This document shows, one piece after another, positions 20,742-29,049 of a stretch of DNA of 64,000 nucleotides; the stretch's first letter is position 1, and each line of letters opens with the position of its first letter. The notes under the pieces are model-generated. The model saw only the letters and a list, made by a program, of their open reading frames with translations. It was not told the origin of the DNA and did not search any database. The DNA is from Flavobacterium marginilacus. GTDB lineage: Bacteria > Bacteroidota > Bacteroidia > Flavobacteriales > Flavobacteriaceae. The position numbers and the translations under genes are program-made. Location: assembly GCF_026870155.1 (NCBI RefSeq), contig NZ_CP113975.1, forward strand, positions 2,170,001 to 2,234,000, written 5' to 3'.

Positions 20742-21641
20742 ATGATTATGAAAAACGGAAATTTTGGAAAAATCTCTATTGAACACTTTGCCCATCAGGT
20801 AAATCTTAATGTGGTTACACAGACCGATGATTTTATAATTTCGAAAAAACCAACTACACTTCAAGAGCATGCTTTAAATTTTGACTATCCCCATATTATT
20901 GAGGGGATTGCTTTTGTCTTTTGTGTACAGGGAAAAGCACGAATAAGAATTAACCTTATAGAACACGAGGTACAGGAAAACACACTGCTAGTTGCTGTGC
21001 CTAATAATATTATCCATGTACTAGAACAAAGTACTGACTTGAGAATTGAATTTCTCTTTTTTACGTTCGATTTTATTTCCAATATGCGGTTGACAATACA
21101 GTTGGGGAATATTATAAAAGCTGTTGAGGAACAGGCTAGCCTAAAATTAGAAACTGCCGTTTTTGAAGAACTTTTGACTATACACGGACTCATTATCAAA
21201 CAATATGAAAAACCTGTTGCGTACAGAGAGGATGTTATCAAAAATCTTTTGTATGCTCTTAGTTATCAAATTCTTCAGATTTATGATATATCTTCTGCAA
21301 ACAAAACCAATGTACCTGCCAATAGAAAACAAGAACTCTATATGAAGTTTATGACATTATTATTCGATCATTACAAGACCGAGAGAAGCATTAAATTCTA
21401 TGCAGATAATTTATATTTGACTCCCAAACATTTTTCAAAAGTTATAAATGAAGTAAGTGGAAAGCCTATTTTGGAATGGATAGACGAGATGGTGATTATG
21501 GCCTCTAAGGCAATGATAAAAAGCACTGAGATGACCGTAGCACAAATAGCCGACGAATTAAATTTTGCAAACGCTTCTTTTTTTGGAACCTACTTTAAAA
21601 AAAGGGTTGGAATGACACCAATGCAATACAGAGTACAATAA
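20742..21641 (+). CDS. AraC-family transcriptional regulator
   Basis: About 300 residues. The C-terminal ~100 residues hold the two helix-turn-helix motifs of AraC (FYADNLYLTPKHFSKVINEVSG and VAQIADELNFANASFFGTYFKKRVGMTPMQYR). The N-terminal ~190 residues are an effector-sensing domain without a recognised ligand. It is divergent from the RND operon, which it most likely regulates. TATTTTTG at 20708-20715 fits the Bacteroidota -7 box (TAnnTTTG) for this gene. ATG 20742 is chosen over the TTG at 20721. Confidence 0.88.
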   Translation: MIMKNGNFGKISIEHFAHQVNLNVVTQTDDFIISKKPTTLQEHALNFDYPHIIEGIAFVFCVQGKARIRINLIEHEVQENTLLVAVPNNIIHVLEQSTDLRIEFLFFTFDFISNMRLTIQLGNIIKAVEEQASLKLETAVFEELLTIHGLIIKQYEKPVAYREDVIKNLLYALSYQILQIYDISSANKTNVPANRKQELYMKFMTLLFDHYKTERSIKFYADNLYLTPKHFSKVINEVSGKPILEWIDEMVIMASKAMIKSTEMTVAQIADELNFANASFFGTYFKKRVGMTPMQYRVQ

Positions 21642-22067
21642 CGCAAAATGCTTCTGATATTTTCTGAATGTCTATATAAAATCAATTCTAATTTAATTAT
21701 TAGCTGCTGATAGCACGACAAATTTCCGTTTCAAAAAAAATCTGCAGAATCTGTATGCCTAAATTTGCACGCAGATTCCGCAGATTATATCAGCTAATCA
21801 AGTCTAAAAAAAATAAACCATTATGGACTCAAAGTCCATAGTTTCGGTTTGTCAGACTGAAAGTCTGCAAGCTGTATTACGAATATTTACCGCAAATTCG
21901 CAAATTATTTCTATAACTAATATTTTAAAATTTGCGAATTTGCGGTTTGAAAATTTTTTAGAAGCTAAAAGCGAAATGCACTAAAGTACATAGTTTTAAC
22001 TATTTTTGGGACCAATAAAAAAGAAAATTTGTCGTACTCCCTTTAGCCGTTTAGTATTGTACTATTC
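21642..22067. other. non-coding region with several palindromes
   Basis: No gene found. It contains short hairpins TGGACT-CAA-AGTCCA (near 21832-21846), CAGACT-GAA-AGTCTG (near 21853-21868), a pair of AATCTG/CAGATT-type words near 21750-21790, and the perfect 18-bp inverted repeat at 21889-21946. The pattern resembles non-coding repeats of flavobacterial chromosomes. Confidence 0.5.
21889..21946. repeat. perfect 18-bp inverted repeat
   Basis: ACCGCAAATTCGCAAATT at 21889-21906 and its exact reverse complement at 21929-21946, separated by 22 AT-rich bases. It could be a bidirectional terminator after the AraC gene or the end of a small non-autonomous element. Confidence 0.8.
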
Positions 22068-22401
22068 TTACATATTGACTGCGATTTTGCCAACAGTTCG
22101 GTCTTTTTCTAAATAAGAATGTGCTTCACGCATTTCATCAAAAGAGAATGTTTTGGAAACGTGTGATTTCAGTATTCCTTTTTCCATTAATTGAGCAAGT
22201 TGCAACATATCATCTCCTGATGAGGCTACAAGCAAAAAGGATAAATCAACATTTTTTGCTTTTGCTTTTTCAACTTCTTCAGCAGATAGACTACTAGAGG
22301 CAATGGAAACAATTGTTCCGCCTTGTTTTGTTATGTCTAATGATTTTAAAATAGTATCGCCACCAAGTGTGTCTAATACAAAATCAACATCAATTGAAAC
22401 T
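22068..22401 (-). pseudogene. 3' fragment of a zinc-independent quinone oxidoreductase gene
   Basis: The minus strand reads SIDVDFVLDTLGGDTILKSL then a region ending FSFDEMREAHSYLEKDRTVGKIAVNM and a stop at 22068-22070. This is the C-terminal third of an alcohol dehydrogenase/quinone oxidoreductase of the medium-chain family. The frame is closed by a stop immediately upstream of ~22401 and no N-terminal part is present. A nearly complete paralogue follows directly at 22463, suggesting recombination or deletion between two similar genes. Confidence 0.7.
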
Positions 22402-22462
22402 TAATGCAATAGTTGGTTTTGTACTATCTACAAATTGTAAATTATTGTTCTCATTTTATAGC

Positions 22463-23467
22463 TTATTTAATTTTTATGACAACCTTCCCTTTCGATCTAC
22501 CTGTTTCTACATAAGCCATAGCTTCATTGGTTTGTTCAAATGGAAATACTTTGTCAATAACAGGTTTAATGATTCCTGCTTCAATTAATTTTGTTATTTC
22601 ACCCAATTGATTGCCTTCGGCTCTCATAAACAAGAATTTAAAAGCTACATTTTGTTTTTTGGCTTGTTTTCTTGCTTTAGAACTTATCAATTTAATTAAC
22701 AATTTTAAATACCAAGGCAAGCCAATTTCAGCAGCAAATTCTGGTGTTGGTGGCCCTACTAAAGAAATTAATTGCCCACCAGGTTTTAGAATGCGTAATG
22801 ATTTTTCGAGAATTTTTGGATCACGATTGCTGTGCAAAACCAAATCATAGTTTTTTAATTTGGTTTCAAAATCTTCGGTTTTGTAGTCAATAATTACATC
22901 GGCTCCGAGACTTTTGACTAAAGCTATATTTTTTTCGCTGGTGGTTGTAGCTACAAAGGCTCCCAAATGTTTGGCAAATTGAATCGCAAATGTACCCACA
23001 CCGCCTGAACCAGCCTGAATGAACACTTTTTGTCCTTTTTTGATATTTGCCATTTCAACAATTGCTTGCCAAACCGTAAGTCCGACCAACGGAATAGAAG
23101 CGGCTTCTTCCATCGAAAGGTTTTTGGGTTTTAGTGCCAAGTCAGTTTCATTTACGGCGATATATTCCGCAAAAGTACCAATTCTATAATCTGCTACTCT
23201 TGAATAGACTTCGTCGCCAACTTTGAAATTTTTAACGCCAGAACCTACTTTAACTACAGTTCCTGCCATATCGTGCCCATTGATGAGCGGGGTTTTATAG
23301 GGTAAAAAGAGCTTGAATTCGCCCTTTTTAATCATTGAATCTAATAAATTGACACCCGCTGCGTGAATTTGCACCAAGACTTCATTTGCTTTTGCAATGG
23401 GTTCGGCAACTTCTATAAGATGTAATTTTTCGGTCTTGCTGTATTTTTTTATTTGAAATGCTTTCTT
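22463..23467 (-). CDS. NADP-dependent quinone oxidoreductase / medium-chain dehydrogenase, start codon apparently lost
   Basis: The open frame codes for KAFQIKKYSKTEKLHLIEV through VVIKIK, a whole zinc-less medium-chain dehydrogenase. It has a Rossmann segment AGSGGVGTFAIQFAKHLGA and typical quinone oxidoreductase blocks (NGHDMAGTVVKVGSG, PLVGLTVWQAI). The codon where ATG is expected (23465-23467) reads AAG, and the codon before it is the TAA stop of the upstream DoxX gene. Initiation is possible only at a downstream GTG (23377), which would remove ~30 N-terminal residues, or at a non-standard codon. It may be a weak or dead gene. Confidence 0.75.
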   Translation of the reverse strand, partial: KKAFQIKKYSKTEKLHLIEVAEPIAKANEVLVQIHAAGVNLLDSMIKKGEFKLFLPYKTPLINGHDMAGTVVKVGSGVKNFKVGDEVYSRVADYRIGTFAEYIAVNETDLALKPKNLSMEEAASIPLVGLTVWQAIVEMANIKKGQKVFIQAGSGGVGTFAIQFAKHLGAFVATTTSEKNIALVKSLGADVIIDYKTEDFETKLKNYDLVLHSNRDPKILEKSLRILKPGGQLISLVGPPTPEFAAEIGLPWYLKLLIKLISSKARKQAKKQNVAFKFLFMRAEGNQLGEITKLIEAGIIKPVIDKVFPFEQTNEAMAYVETGRSKGKVVIKIK

Positions 23468-23839
23468 TTATTTATTAATTGAATTTAATTTTGAAAAATA
23501 GAAATTTGAAATTGCAAGAATGACAAGGTTTATCAAAGGCACAATAACATTTGCTGTTGGGTCTCCTACTACATAATGTATGATAGCAGCCGAAATATAT
23601 AAGATTCCAAATCCTGCATAAGCCCATTCTTTTACTTTTGCGGAAAAAAATGGAGCCATTAAAACTATTGCTCCGATTAGTTTTGAAATCCCAACTTGAA
23701 CTCTAAAATAATCAGGAAATCCAAAGTGCTTATATGATTCTACAATTTTTGTATCCGTAAAATACCAATAAACAGCAAGTAATGAACCTATGCTAATTAA
23801 ACTTGTAGTTACCCAATAAATGATTTTGTCCTTCTTCAT
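23468..23839 (-). CDS. DoxX-like small membrane protein
   Basis: 123 residues with four predicted membrane helices (WVTTSLISIGSLLAVYWYF; IGAIVLMAPFF; AYAGFGILYISAAIIHYVVG; VIVPLINLVILAISNFYF). It is a DoxX-like family member and a clear paralogue of the product of 28670-29038 (both begin MKKDKIIYWV). It lies 6 bp after the flavodoxin-fold oxidoreductase gene on the same strand, so the two are probably co-transcribed. Function in the family is poorly known and often tied to redox stress. Confidence 0.85.
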   Translation of the reverse strand: MKKDKIIYWVTTSLISIGSLLAVYWYFTDTKIVESYKHFGFPDYFRVQVGISKLIGAIVLMAPFFSAKVKEWAYAGFGILYISAAIIHYVVGDPTANVIVPLINLVILAISNFYFSKLNSINK

Positions 23840-23845
23840 CCTAAA

Positions 23846-24406
23846 TTATTTTATGGTTTCTAAATAACCTTTTCTTAATTCATCAGTTCCGCTTATTACA
23901 TTTCCGAAGAAAGTTGTTTCTGTTTTGATACCACAAAATTCAAAAATACCTACTTCGATGGTTCTGAGCTGTGCTGTGAGCATAAGAGTTTCTTCATAAA
24001 CAGCCGTTGGTGTATTCATGTTGATATATACGTGAGCTGTTTTTCCTTTTAATAAGCCTACAGGGCCATTTTCGGTAATCTGAAAAGCAAATCCATGCGA
24101 AAATACTCTATCAATAAACCCTTTTAACATCGCTGGCATTTGTGACCACCACATAGGGTAAACAATGGTCAAATGGTCTGCCCAAGTAATTGCTTCTTGA
24201 TATTTCTGAATATCAGTTGGCATTTCTTTGCCCATAAACATAAATTCAATGTCGGGCATTGCCAAAACAGGATTAAAGCCTTCGCCATATAAGTCAATAA
24301 TTTGTACTTCATCGCCTTTGGCTGTGGCTTTTGTTGCTACTTCATCTACAATTGCTTTTGTAAAACTAGCAGGGTTTAAGTGCGAAAAAATAATTAAATG
24401 TTTCAT
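23846..24406 (-). CDS. NAD(P)H-dependent oxidoreductase, flavodoxin-like fold
   Basis: 186 residues, the usual length of KefF/NQO1-like FMN oxidoreductases. The N-terminus MKHLIIFSHLNPASFTKAI is the flavin phosphate-binding loop region; IVYPMWWSQMPAMLKGFIDRVFSHGFAF is the family hallmark near residues 80-107. It reduces quinones or similar electrophiles with two electrons. It is the first gene of a minus-strand unit with DoxX and the quinone oxidoreductase, with the TetR gene upstream on the same strand. Confidence 0.88.
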   Translation of the reverse strand: MKHLIIFSHLNPASFTKAIVDEVATKATAKGDEVQIIDLYGEGFNPVLAMPDIEFMFMGKEMPTDIQKYQEAITWADHLTIVYPMWWSQMPAMLKGFIDRVFSHGFAFQITENGPVGLLKGKTAHVYINMNTPTAVYEETLMLTAQLRTIEVGIFEFCGIKTETTFFGNVISGTDELRKGYLETIK

Positions 24407-24440
24407 TTTATTTTAGATTTTAAATTTGTTACTATTTTGT

Positions 24441-24612
24441 TACTCCTCAGGTACTAAGAAACTAAGTTTCTAAGAGGCTAAGAACTTGATAATAAAAGCT
24501 ACAGGGATATTTTGTTTTTTAAATAATGATTTTGGTAAAATAAAAAGCATTAATCGATACTAGGTTTTAGTCTTAGTGCCTTGTATCTTAGAATCTTAGT
24601 ACCTGAGCAGTT
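24441..24612. repeat. inverted-repeat-bounded CTAAG repeat block
   Basis: CTCAGGTACTAAGA (24446-24459) is the exact complement of TCTTAGTACCTGAG (24594-24607); extending outward gives 18 of 21 matches. Between them CTAAG or its complement recurs at least six times. It looks like a short dispersed chromosomal repeat. Confidence 0.6.
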
Positions 24613-24688
24613 ACACTATCTTTTATGATTGAATTTTCAAAAGTTTTGTAGGCAAGTTTGTTTCATTGTTTTGATTTTTAACTTATTT

Positions 24689-24704
24689 TAGACTTTTTAG
24701 TCTA
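24689..24704. promoter_or_regulatory. palindromic operator candidate
   Basis: TAGACTTTTTAGTCTA is a perfect 6-bp-arm palindrome with a 4-bp centre; TAGACTAAAAAGT recurs near 24764. It lies between the TetR gene and the oxidoreductase operon, so TetR binding is plausible but unproven. Confidence 0.4.
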
Positions 24705-24798
24705 TTTTATGTCGGGTTTTTAATGATTACTTAAATTTATTAAAATTGAAAATCGATTTAAAATAGACTAAAAAGTATATTTTTGGTTGAAAAAAAAA

Positions 24799-25389
24799 CT
24801 AATTTGAATAATTAGTTAATTCCATTTTTAAACTTTTTATCAATCCACGCATCGGTTGTGCTGTATTCATGCAACGGCAGATAACAATGGCTCCTTCAAT
24901 GGCAGATTGCGCTTTAAAAGCATAAATATCAGGCTGCAAGTCTTGGCTAAATTCTCCATCTTGAATGCCTTGTTTTAATATTTCAACAAAAACATTTTGA
25001 CTTTGCTTAAAGGTTTCTCCTATTTTCTCTTTAATATACGGAAAATTATCATCAGCTTCTACCGCAAGGTTCATTAAAGGACAACCACCTTTGATATGCA
25101 TTTGCAAAGGGTCTTTATAAAAATCAAAATAAGCAAATATTTTTCCTTTTGCGGTTTTCTCTTTGCTAATCAATGCCATCAAAGCAATGCCGTTAGACTC
25201 TATCATGTAGCTAACAACCTGTAACGAAAGTGCTTCTTTGTTTTCAAAATGGCCATAAAGACAGCCTTTTGTCAATTTTGTAGCCTCAAGAACATCATCA
25301 ATATTTGTCCCTGAAATACCTTTTTGGTTATAAATAGGTGCTGCTGTTTCTATTATAAACTGTTTTGTTCTTTCTGCTTTTGTCATCAT
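24799..25389 (-). CDS. TetR/AcrR-family repressor
   Basis: 196 residues. The N-terminal ~50 residues are the TetR helix-turn-helix (FIIETAAPIYNQKGISGTNIDDVLEATKLTKGCLYGHFENKEAL); the rest is the ligand-binding helical domain, with a single Cys in KGGCPLMNLAVEADD similar to YcdC/NemR-type electrophile sensors. It is transcribed toward the oxidoreductase-DoxX operon and probably controls it in response to reactive compounds. An inverted repeat AAAATAAAC-CAAAAA-GTTTATTTT at 25412-25435, just upstream of its start, may be an autoregulatory operator. Confidence 0.88.
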   Translation of the reverse strand: MMTKAERTKQFIIETAAPIYNQKGISGTNIDDVLEATKLTKGCLYGHFENKEALSLQVVSYMIESNGIALMALISKEKTAKGKIFAYFDFYKDPLQMHIKGGCPLMNLAVEADDNFPYIKEKIGETFKQSQNVFVEILKQGIQDGEFSQDLQPDIYAFKAQSAIEGAIVICRCMNTAQPMRGLIKSLKMELTNYSN

Positions 25390-25411
25390 CACATTACTTT
25401 TTTGAATTGTA

Positions 25412-25435
25412 AAAATAAACCAAAAAGTTTATTTT
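25412..25435. promoter_or_regulatory. inverted repeat upstream of the TetR gene
   Basis: AAAATAAAC and GTTTATTTT form a perfect 9-bp inverted repeat with a 6-bp centre, 23 bp upstream of the start codon. A plausible operator for autoregulation. Confidence 0.45.
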
Positions 25436-25594
25436 ATAACACTATTTTTTTAGTAAGTGAATTATACGGGCAAAGATATAGTATTCACTTTCAATACGCA
25501 AGTGTTTTTTTGTTTTATTTTTAAATAAGACAAAATATTTTTTATGCGTTTAATTGTAATACGTTACTGCTAATGTTTTTTTCGGCATTAACCT

Positions 25595-25981
25595 TTAAAA
25601 TTTTTCAGAAGTTTTTGATTGCCTAGATGCAAAGTACAATATTGTCATAGAAATAATTTCTACCACTAGTGGTGGCAGTATTGCACTTGACCAGCCATCA
25701 ACGATAACACTGTATATTCTACCAAAAAAAACGACTGTTATGAGCATTAGTGCCGATTGGTACCAAGTTTTGTTTTTGGTTAGCAATCCTGTAATTAGCA
25801 TAAATCCGATGGCTACAAGTGTACCGCTGATGGCACCACGGAAGGTATTGTGAGCCAGAATACTATTCAAATCCACACCATACAATGCTACTGTATCTGA
25901 TGGGAAAAACATATTTTTAAATCCTAAAAGTAATATCGATATGATATTGACTACAACTAAAATGTTTATTAATTTTTTCAT
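25595..25981 (-). CDS. small four-helix membrane protein (DUF4345-like)
   Basis: 128 residues from ATG 25981, with helices near residues 5-24, 48-68, 74-95 and 103-122. The segment LAHNTFRGAISGTLVAIGFMLITGLLTK followed by FFGRIYSVIVDG resembles DUF4345 proteins. It forms a probable pair with the downstream DinB gene on the same strand. Function unknown. Confidence 0.6.
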   Translation of the reverse strand: MKKLINILVVVNIISILLLGFKNMFFPSDTVALYGVDLNSILAHNTFRGAISGTLVAIGFMLITGLLTKNKTWYQSALMLITVVFFGRIYSVIVDGWSSAILPPLVVEIISMTILYFASRQSKTSEKF

Positions 25982-26025
25982 CAATTGTATTTTTTTTACT
26001 TGAAATATTTTTGTCTTATGTGTTT

Positions 26026-26505
26026 TTAATTTTTCAATAACCCTATTTGTCCTAAATGATAGGATAGGTGATTGGTCCTACTCAAAACCACATTCAATTT
26101 ATTTCGATGCGGTTCTTTTGCAAAATCTTCATCAGATACTGCTGTATGTTTTGCTAACCATTGTGTTGGCGTGAGCGATTTTAATTGAGATAGTACTGTA
26201 TTATTGACCTCATTCCATTGGGTTCTTAATTGCTCTATACTTGGTTTGGGCAGTTCTGATTTGTCAGGGTTTTTGACAAATATCTCTAGCAGTTCGGGGT
26301 ATAAACTTTCGCCAAATCCTAGTAGAGGCAACATGTTATCATGCACTGCAATAAGATGCCCCAATAAATAATGCCCTGTGTTTTTTGAAGCTGAAACTTC
26401 TTGAGATAATTGCTCGTCTGAAAAACTTTCAATTAGTTTTGAGGCTCTTTTAATAGTACTGCTAAATGTATCGAGTACGATTTTATATATGATTTCGTTT
26501 TCCAT
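26026..26505 (-). CDS. DinB-family protein
   Basis: 159 residues forming a four-helix bundle of the DinB/YfiT type. It has spaced histidines able to bind a metal: H in GHLIAVHDNM near 45-55 and H in SRTNHLSYHLGQIGLL near 143-155. Members act as putative metal-dependent thiol transferases in some lineages; the substrate here is unknown. Flanked by small membrane protein and MBL-fold genes on the same strand. Confidence 0.75.
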   Translation of the reverse strand: MENEIIYKIVLDTFSSTIKRASKLIESFSDEQLSQEVSASKNTGHYLLGHLIAVHDNMLPLLGFGESLYPELLEIFVKNPDKSELPKPSIEQLRTQWNEVNNTVLSQLKSLTPTQWLAKHTAVSDEDFAKEPHRNKLNVVLSRTNHLSYHLGQIGLLKN

Positions 26506-26606
26506 TTTTTGTTATTTAAAGTTGTCATCTAAAATTACTTTTTTATGATGAATCAAATGTTTTTCAATTTATTTTGGATGATGATTCGCTCTCATTATTA
26601 TTTGTT

Positions 26607-27593
26607 TCAAATACTAATACGCTGGCCAATATGCATCCAAATAATAGAAGAAAGCTCATTTTTATGTTTCTCTTTTAGTATTTGTTCAGGATAATAAACG
26701 GGTTCGTCACTCAAGTCAAAAGTGCCATAGTGCATCGGAATCCATTTTTTGGCTTTTAAATCTTTGAATGCCCTAATTGCTTCACTAGGGCCGGTATGAG
26801 CATATTTCATAAACCATTGTGGTTCATAGGCACCAACGCCTATCATAGCAATGTCAATAGTATAGTCTTTGCCAATCTCGGCAAAGTGCTGTGCGTAGCC
26901 ACTATCGCCAGCAAAGAAAATGGTTTTGTCTGCCTTTTTATCCTTAATCATAAAACCTCCCCAAAGATTTTTGTTGGTATCGGTTAGCCATCTTCTTGAC
27001 CAATGCTGACTTGGCAGATAATCAATACTAATGTTATTTGAGGTGTTAAACTGTTGAAACCAACCTGCTTCTTGAATTTCATTTTTTACACCCCAACTTT
27101 TCAATATTTTTCCAATTTCTAAACCTGTTAGTATAATTGCCGAGGGATTGTATGCACACAATTGCAGAATACTTTCTTTATCAATATGATCCCGATGATT
27201 GTGAGAAAGTAGCAGGTAATCTACATTATTCAAATCGGGTATTTCAAAAGGCACTTTGGTATAGCGTTTTAAAAACCTATTTTCAGTAATTACGGGGTCT
27301 ATCAACAATCGAGTACCATTCAAATCAATAATAAAACAAGCGTGGCCTACCGGAATTATGGCATTCACACTTTTATCCCTAATTTTATCAATTAGTTGCC
27401 AAGAAAGTGGCGAAACTTGATTTTTTTTAAGTTTGGTTATTGGGCTCTTATTCGTCTGCCATTTCAATACTTCTTTGAAACTATTAATGTGGTCGCCGTG
27501 CAAGTTGGTGTACAGTCCCTTGGGGTTGAGTTCATTCCCTTTCCAATTTTCTTTAATAAATTTTAAATCGGTATTGAATTTTTTTAGTGCCAT
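26607..27593 (-). CDS. MBL-fold metallo-hydrolase (UlaG/NAPE-PLD-like)
   Basis: 328 residues. The zinc site motif reads LLSHNHRDHID near residue 130, preceded by VGHACFIIDLNGTRLLIDP and followed by FFAGDSGYAQHF and PMHYGTFDL. This order and GHACF match the UlaG/NAPE-phospholipase D-like branch of the family, with hydrolase activity on phosphoesters or lactones. Part of the same minus-strand detoxification-like cluster. Confidence 0.85.
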   Translation of the reverse strand: MALKKFNTDLKFIKENWKGNELNPKGLYTNLHGDHINSFKEVLKWQTNKSPITKLKKNQVSPLSWQLIDKIRDKSVNAIIPVGHACFIIDLNGTRLLIDPVITENRFLKRYTKVPFEIPDLNNVDYLLLSHNHRDHIDKESILQLCAYNPSAIILTGLEIGKILKSWGVKNEIQEAGWFQQFNTSNNISIDYLPSQHWSRRWLTDTNKNLWGGFMIKDKKADKTIFFAGDSGYAQHFAEIGKDYTIDIAMIGVGAYEPQWFMKYAHTGPSEAIRAFKDLKAKKWIPMHYGTFDLSDEPVYYPEQILKEKHKNELSSIIWMHIGQRISI

Positions 27594-27733
27594 TTTATGC
27601 TAGTTATTTATTAAGAATTGTCGGTGTCTTATTTAACTTTCTTTCCGTTTTTTACAAAAGTAATGGTTTCAGTACAATCATGCCCATGTGCCTACAGCTA
27701 AAGCTAGAGGCAATTGAAAAATATAAATACAGC

Positions 27734-28657
27734 CTAAATAGTTGCCTTTTTTGTTAAAAATGGAATTACTTTTTTTAGAAATTCTTCGTGATATTGAAAT
27801 ATACCACCATGCCCAGAATTAGGATAAATTACAACAGGTTCGGCATTGGGGAAACGCTTTGCCAAATCATACGAATTGGGTGTCGGTACCATTCTATCAT
27901 TGTCGCCATTGGCTACTAATACTGGATGTTTAAAAACGCTTAAATCAGCAGGAGTTTCATGTCCCCAAGCTTCAATGGCTTTGAGTTGTGCTTTGAGTAC
28001 GCTCAATTTTACACTTTTGTCTCTATTTTCAGATCTTTCTTTTAATCTTTTCAAGAAATCTTTGGCGGCTACTTTACCTTCTTTATTTTGGGTAAAGAAT
28101 AAATAAAATTTAGGGTCTCTGAATGAAAATATCCCTTTGAAAATATCTTTATAAGTCAAACCAACCACATCGCTCACGCCTGCACCGCCTCTAGGGCCTG
28201 TACCTGCAAGAATGATTTTACGAGCCAAAGTGGGTTCTACCAAAAGTAATTCTTGAGTAATAAAACCACCCATTGAGAACGCAACAATATCTACTTGTTT
28301 GTAACCCAAGGCGTGAATAAAGGCAATAGCATCTTTGGCCATATCAGCAATGCTTTTGCCTTGTTTGCCTGTTGTAGCACCTACACCTCTGTAATCAAAA
28401 GAAATAATTTGACGTTCAGCCGCTATGGCGTCCATAATTCTTGGGTCGCAATTATCAAGGTTTGCCGTTAAGTGATTAAAATACACTACCGGTATATCGC
28501 CTGTTTTGCCATAAGAGCGGTAGGCAAATTTGATTCCGTTGGCTTCTACAAATTGAGTAGGAACGGTGGCGTAGGCATATTTGGCACTATCGCTTTGAGC
28601 ATTTGATTTTAATAGTGTAGCTAACGTTAAAATTGTTAGCAGAAATATTTTTTTCAT
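27734..28657 (-). CDS. secreted alpha/beta hydrolase
   Basis: 307 residues with a signal peptide (MKKIFLLTILTLATLLKSNAQ). The nucleophile elbow AFSMGG lies near residue 129, the acid in NGDNDRMVP near 250 and the histidine in NSGHGGIFQ near 285, giving a full Ser-Asp-His triad. It belongs to the chloroperoxidase/epoxide-hydrolase-like group by general pattern; the substrate is unknown. It precedes the second DoxX-like gene's partner region: 28670-29038 lies upstream on the same strand 12 bp away, so both are likely one transcript. Confidence 0.87.
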   Translation of the reverse strand: MKKIFLLTILTLATLLKSNAQSDSAKYAYATVPTQFVEANGIKFAYRSYGKTGDIPVVYFNHLTANLDNCDPRIMDAIAAERQIISFDYRGVGATTGKQGKSIADMAKDAIAFIHALGYKQVDIVAFSMGGFITQELLLVEPTLARKIILAGTGPRGGAGVSDVVGLTYKDIFKGIFSFRDPKFYLFFTQNKEGKVAAKDFLKRLKERSENRDKSVKLSVLKAQLKAIEAWGHETPADLSVFKHPVLVANGDNDRMVPTPNSYDLAKRFPNAEPVVIYPNSGHGGIFQYHEEFLKKVIPFLTKKATI

Positions 28658-28669
28658 TTTGTTTATATC

Positions 28670-29038
28670 TTAAAGAGTTGATTTTGTTTTAGAAAAATAA
28701 ATATTTGAAATGATGAGCGGTATCATAAAAAAAACAGGCATTGCTACAATATTTATAGGGTCGTTTGCTGCATAATGAGCAATGGTTGCCATGATAAACG
28801 TAATGCCAAAACCAGCATACGCCCATTCTTTTATTTTACTCGAAAAAACCGGAATAAGTAAAACAAGAACACCAATGACTTTGGCTATAGCAAGCTCTAT
28901 TCTAAAAGCATCAGAGTAGCCTAAATGCTTAAATCCTTCTTCCATTTTTGGGTCAGTAACATACATGTAAGCACTCATTAACATGGTTAAACCTAACAAA
29001 CCAGTTGATACCCAATAGATAATTTTATCTTTTTTCAT
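28670..29038 (-). CDS. DoxX-like small membrane protein (second copy)
   Basis: 122 residues, four helices. It begins MKKDKIIYWVSTGLLGL and shares FKHLGYSDAFRIELAIAKVIGVLVLLIPVFSSKIKEWAYAGFG-type blocks with the product of 23468-23839, so the two are paralogues. Eleven bp downstream of the SDR gene and 12 bp upstream of the hydrolase gene: SDR, DoxX-like and hydrolase form one probable operon under HxlR control. Confidence 0.85.
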   Translation of the reverse strand: MKKDKIIYWVSTGLLGLTMLMSAYMYVTDPKMEEGFKHLGYSDAFRIELAIAKVIGVLVLLIPVFSSKIKEWAYAGFGITFIMATIAHYAANDPINIVAMPVFFMIPLIISNIYFSKTKSTL

Positions 29039-29049
29039 TTTGATAAAAT

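Larger units (their letters stand above)
24407..24798. other. intergenic region with CTAAG repeats and a TAGACT palindrome
   Basis: No gene. The left half holds several copies of CTAAGA/TCTTAG and an inverted repeat 24446-24459 with 24594-24607. The right half has the palindrome TAGACT-TTTT-AGTCTA at 24689-24704 and a second TAGACTAAAAAGT half-site near 24764. The latter two may be operators for the TetR regulator encoded next door. Confidence 0.5.

Noticed and set aside
21889..21946. Insertion sequence ends
   Set aside because: The inverted repeat encloses only 22 bp and no transposase is near.
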